Source of the DNA: CBFGTA01 sp965651595
GTDB lineage: Bacteria; Actinomycetota; Actinomycetes; S36-B12; UBA10799
Assembly: GCA_965651595.1 (NCBI GenBank)
Contig: CBFGTA010000093.1
Coordinates: forward strand, 1 to 9,138
Length of the DNA stretch: 9,138 nt
Reading direction: 5' to 3'
In this document: positions 7,158-9,138 of the stretch, piece by piece
Layout: every line of letters begins with the position of its first letter
Position numbering within the stretch: position 1 is the stretch's first letter
Notes under the pieces: model-generated
What the model was told of the DNA's origin: nothing
The model's input: the letters and a program-made list of their open reading frames with translations, nothing else
Databases searched by the model: none
Translations under genes and position numbers: made by a program

Positions 7158-7171
7158 ATAATATACATTAT
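7158..7171. repeat. AT-rich inverted repeat upstream of the amidase
   Basis: ATAAT (7158-7162) and ATTAT (7167-7171) flank 4 bases inside an AT-rich island (about 7143-7181) that stands out from the GC-rich surroundings. On the minus strand it holds several -10-like hexamers (TATATT, TATTAT, TAGAAT). It may be the amidase promoter core or a regulator site; no good -35 pairs with it. Confidence 0.35.
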
Positions 7172-7188
7172 GTCATTCTATCGTGCGC

Positions 7189-7207
7189 AGCGAACCTTAG
7201 CGAACCT
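7189..7207. repeat. Tandem direct repeat AGCGAACCT, two copies, 10-base period
   Basis: Two identical 9-mers at 7189-7197 and 7199-7207 are separated by one base, so they sit one DNA turn apart on the same face. They lie about 20 bases upstream of the AT-rich island on the minus strand, where an activator would bind. Downstream of the sulfotransferase stop (7233) nothing else explains them. Confidence 0.4.
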
Positions 7208-7232
7208 CGTCGTCTGTTCCGACCCCAGCCAG

Positions 7233-8372
7233 CTAGTGCCTACTGGTGTCTGCGCGTCCCCTCTTGGCGGCTAGGCGTCGCGCCGCTCTCCAAGTACGGG
7301 AATCAGTGGCCAGCATCCGTAGTCGCTGGCGGGTGGTTGCGTCATCGATGTGACCACCCCAGGCGACATCGCCGTTGGGTACGCCGTATTGGGCCATCAC
7401 TGCCGCAACGTCTGCGGCCTGCGCCCTGTTCATCGGCTGGCTGTTAGCTGGCGGTTGCTCCCACCATTCCGACCAGTCTGGCCCCGACACCATGTCCCGC
7501 AACGGCTCCAAGTCCGATGCCATACGGCGGTGGACGATTTCCATTGCGTCTGGAGTGAGACGGACCGGTGGCCCCGGAAGTTGTTCGGACAGCTTGGCGA
7601 CTAGGCGGTTGCGGGGCCCGAGATTGGTGTGGCCAGCGCGTGACGTTATGGGAATATATGGGTTGATCTCGAGGAGCACTGCGGCGGCATCTGCCGTCAG
7701 GCTTACATTCTGCATTTGTTCCGGCCACTTCCACGTTCCTTCCCCGAAGAACGTGCCGTCGAGACCAGCATGACCTAGGGTGACGCAAGTAACTCGGCTC
7801 GGTTCGGCTCGAAACCTTTCCAGGTACGGATAGATCGCTACATTTTCAACCCCGAAAACCCCTTGCCATCTCTGCACAATCTTGGCTAGCGCAAAGCGGT
7901 CGAGCTCTTTGTGCGCAAAAGCACCATCAGGTGGATCGGTGTGACCGTTCTTGACCGCACGGGAGTAGTTGCTATTGGCGAGATAGTCGTTGCGACGTAA
8001 CCACATGACAACTTCCACTGAGGAGAAGATCGATAGGAGTTCATCTCTCAGCCGCTCGACAACGGCCCGTTGTGCGGTGCCTACCATCTCAGATGTCAAC
8101 ACACTGACTGAGAACTTTCGGGTCAGGCCTTCAAGCTTGTTCAGTAGTGCCGCATGCTGCGCCTCCTTGTCGGCTTCCGATTTGAGGCCGAGATGGCGCG
8201 CGCGTACCGTCACACCCGACCTAGCTGACACCACAAATGCGTGGTGATCACGTTGCCTCTTGAACAACCCGACCCCCTGCCGAACCAGAACGTCGTGGTT
8301 GGCGTGTATTGCTTGTTGCATGTACGAGGTGCCAGTTTTTGGCAACCCCACGTGAAATAGGAGCTTGGTCAT
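7233..8372 (-). CDS. PAPS-dependent-type sulfotransferase
   Basis: A 379-residue protein of the P-loop sulfotransferase fold, predicted to move a sulfuryl group from PAPS to a hydroxyl on a sugar or lipid acceptor. The N-terminal LLFHVGLPKTGTSYMQ (4-19) is the 5'-phosphosulfate loop with K12, T13 and T15. VVMWLRRNDYLANSNYSR (121-138) is the 3'-phosphate site, with R126-R127 and S134. TSEM (93-96) and YPYLERF are also shared with the partner gene. The acceptor is unknown; such proteins are often in surface polysaccharide loci. No signal peptide. ATG 8372 is chosen; GTG 8375 is directly upstream and AGGTG lies against the ATG, too close for a normal ribosome site. The gene points toward the amidase, 167 bases away, with no clear terminator between. 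It is divergent from its paralogue at 8505. Confidence 0.82.
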   Translation of the reverse strand: MTKLLFHVGLPKTGTSYMQQAIHANHDVLVRQGVGLFKRQRDHHAFVVSARSGVTVRARHLGLKSEADKEAQHAALLNKLEGLTRKFSVSVLTSEMVGTAQRAVVERLRDELLSIFSSVEVVMWLRRNDYLANSNYSRAVKNGHTDPPDGAFAHKELDRFALAKIVQRWQGVFGVENVAIYPYLERFRAEPSRVTCVTLGHAGLDGTFFGEGTWKWPEQMQNVSLTADAAAVLLEINPYIPITSRAGHTNLGPRNRLVAKLSEQLPGPPVRLTPDAMEIVHRRMASDLEPLRDMVSGPDWSEWWEQPPANSQPMNRAQAADVAAVMAQYGVPNGDVAWGGHIDDATTRQRLRMLATDSRTWRAARRLAAKRGRADTSRH

Positions 8373-8397
8373 CACCTAACGCCATTCGCCAGATCGC

Positions 8398-8421
8398 GGC
8401 GACTCCAGTACTGCTGTCGCC
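8398..8421. repeat. 24-base imperfect dyad between the divergent sulfotransferase genes
   Basis: GGCGAC (8398-8403) and GTCGCC (8416-8421) are perfect arms around the self-complementary octamer CAGTACTG (8406-8413), with two unpaired bases on each side: 20 of 24 positions are symmetrical. It lies 26-49 bases before the ATG of the minus-strand gene. Size and symmetry suit a dimeric repressor, but it could instead be a leader stem-loop. Confidence 0.45.
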
Positions 8422-8492
8422 TCTCTCAAGATTTGTTACTCCAGCTTAGTGCCCACAGGCGCGTCACCGGAATCCGACTTGCAGGGACTCGT

Positions 8493-8498
8493 TAGACT
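8493..8498 (+). promoter_or_regulatory. -10 element predicting a leaderless sulfotransferase mRNA
   Basis: TAGACT occupies -12 to -7 relative to the A of ATG 8505, the exact spacing of a sigma-A -10 if transcription starts at the start codon. An in-frame TGA (8502-8504) touches the ATG and no Shine-Dalgarno is present, both as expected for a leaderless mRNA, which is common in actinobacteria. No convincing -35 is seen. Confidence 0.5.
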
Positions 8499-8504
8499 GA
8501 TTGA

Positions 8505-9138
8505 ATGCCGCGATTGCTGCTCCACATGGGCATGCCCAAGACCGGAACAACGGCGTTCCAGAAGTCAGTCGCCGCCAATCGGGACTTGCTCGCTGACCAA
8601 GGGATTGGACTCTTGGCGAAGGACCCGAAGGTTGCAGGACTCGAAGGCAGCCTTCACCATCGCTTCGCGATGGCATATCGCGACACTCATTCGTATCGAT
8701 CAAGGGCACTCGGCGTGGGAAGCGCCAGCGCCCGCGCGACAGCTCGCGAGCAGTCGCTTCACGCCATCACCACATTGCTCAACCAGTACCCCCAGGTGCT
8801 CGTCTCGTCTGAACATTTGGCGATCCTGTGTCCTGAGGAACTGACCCAACTCGCCAGCGACGTTCGCAAGATCACAGATGACGTTGGGGTGATCTTTTGG
8901 GTTCGACGACAGGACTACTTAGTCAACAGCTTTCTGTCGCAGCGGATTAAAGCCAGCCACTCTGCAGCACCTACTGTCAAGTTCGCCCGCAACCCGAAAA
9001 ACGCTCCCAATATTTCGGCTTTCGTCAAGTCTGTCACCGAAGTGTTCGGAGCGGATGCGGTTGACGCTCGCCCGTACTTGGAGCGTTACAAACGCGAACC
9101 AAACACGGTCCTCGCCGCCGTCATGCAAAGACTTGAGA
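8505..9138 (+). CDS. PAPS-dependent-type sulfotransferase, N-terminal part (3' end outside window)
   Basis: The first 211 codons of a sulfotransferase homologous to the divergent gene at 7233-8372; the frame stays open to the window end. LLLHMGMPKTGTTAFQ (4-19) is the phosphosulfate loop, SSEHL (101-105) corresponds to TSEM of the partner, VIFWVRRQDYLVNSFLSQ (129-146) is the 3'-phosphate site with R134, R135 and S142, and RPYLERYKREP (189-199) matches the partner's YPYLERFRAEP. The motifs line up almost residue for residue, so the pair probably arose by duplication or came in together. The middle region (about 40-90) differs, which may mean different acceptors. Start ATG 8505 is fixed on the 5' side by an in-frame stop immediately before it; there is no ribosome site. 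By homology about 170 residues should follow outside the window. Confidence 0.82.
   Translation, partial: MPRLLLHMGMPKTGTTAFQKSVAANRDLLADQGIGLLAKDPKVAGLEGSLHHRFAMAYRDTHSYRSRALGVGSASARATAREQSLHAITTLLNQYPQVLVSSEHLAILCPEELTQLASDVRKITDDVGVIFWVRRQDYLVNSFLSQRIKASHSAAPTVKFARNPKNAPNISAFVKSVTEVFGADAVDARPYLERYKREPNTVLAAVMQRLE

Noticed and set aside
7170..7217. Second sigma-R/H-like promoter (GGAAC ... GTT) upstream of the amidase
   Set aside because: The spacing on the minus strand is 20 bases from GGAAC to the GTT of the second repeat copy, outside the 18-19 consensus, and the GTT is part of the direct repeat.
8449..8844. Plus-strand open frame of 131 codons overlapping the right-hand sulfotransferase
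   Set aside because: The frame starting at 8505 encodes PKTGT and the other sulfotransferase motifs and stays open to the window end; this one is an out-of-frame shadow.
1..9138. Mobile element, CRISPR array, tRNA or phage genes
   Set aside because: No transposase, integrase, repeat-spacer pattern, terminal repeats or tRNA cloverleaf was seen on either strand.

Overview
The window comes from a high-GC Gram-positive bacterium, most likely class Actinomycetes. RbpA, an RNA polymerase partner found only in that phylum, lies next to a polyprenol-phosphate mannose synthase, as it does around rbpA/ppm1 in mycobacteria. The genus cannot be read from the sequence alone. No mobile element, CRISPR array, tRNA or rRNA is visible, and no gap between genes exceeds 170 bases.

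Left part (1-2255, + strand): a tight operon for the cell envelope. It holds the 3' end of apolipoprotein N-acyltransferase (lnt), a polyprenol-phosphate mannose synthase (ppm1) and the small membrane protein FxsA, separated by only 2-3 bases. Lnt and the mannose synthase are separate proteins here, whereas M. tuberculosis has them fused. The fxsA stop codon overlaps the stop codon of the convergent rbpA gene.

Middle (2252-7065, - strand, read right to left): an amidase-signature hydrolase, a secreted heparinase II/III-type polysaccharide lyase and a glycerophosphodiester phosphodiesterase (GDPD) are packed like an operon (34-base gap, then a short overlap). After a 111-base gap comes rbpA. 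That gap carries a good match to a sigma-R/sigma-H-type (redox or heat stress sigma) promoter, with its -35 element in the loop of a perfect 7-base inverted repeat.

Right part (7233-9138): two homologous PAPS-dependent-type sulfotransferases are divergently transcribed from a 132-base region containing a 24-base imperfect dyad. The left one is complete and points toward the amidase; the right one runs off the window and seems to be transcribed without a leader. Two sulfotransferases beside a secreted, strongly basic polysaccharide lyase suggest, as inference only, that this strain makes or remodels a sulfated or otherwise anionic surface glycan. This block is the best candidate for something undescribed; the other genes are conserved actinobacterial housekeeping functions.
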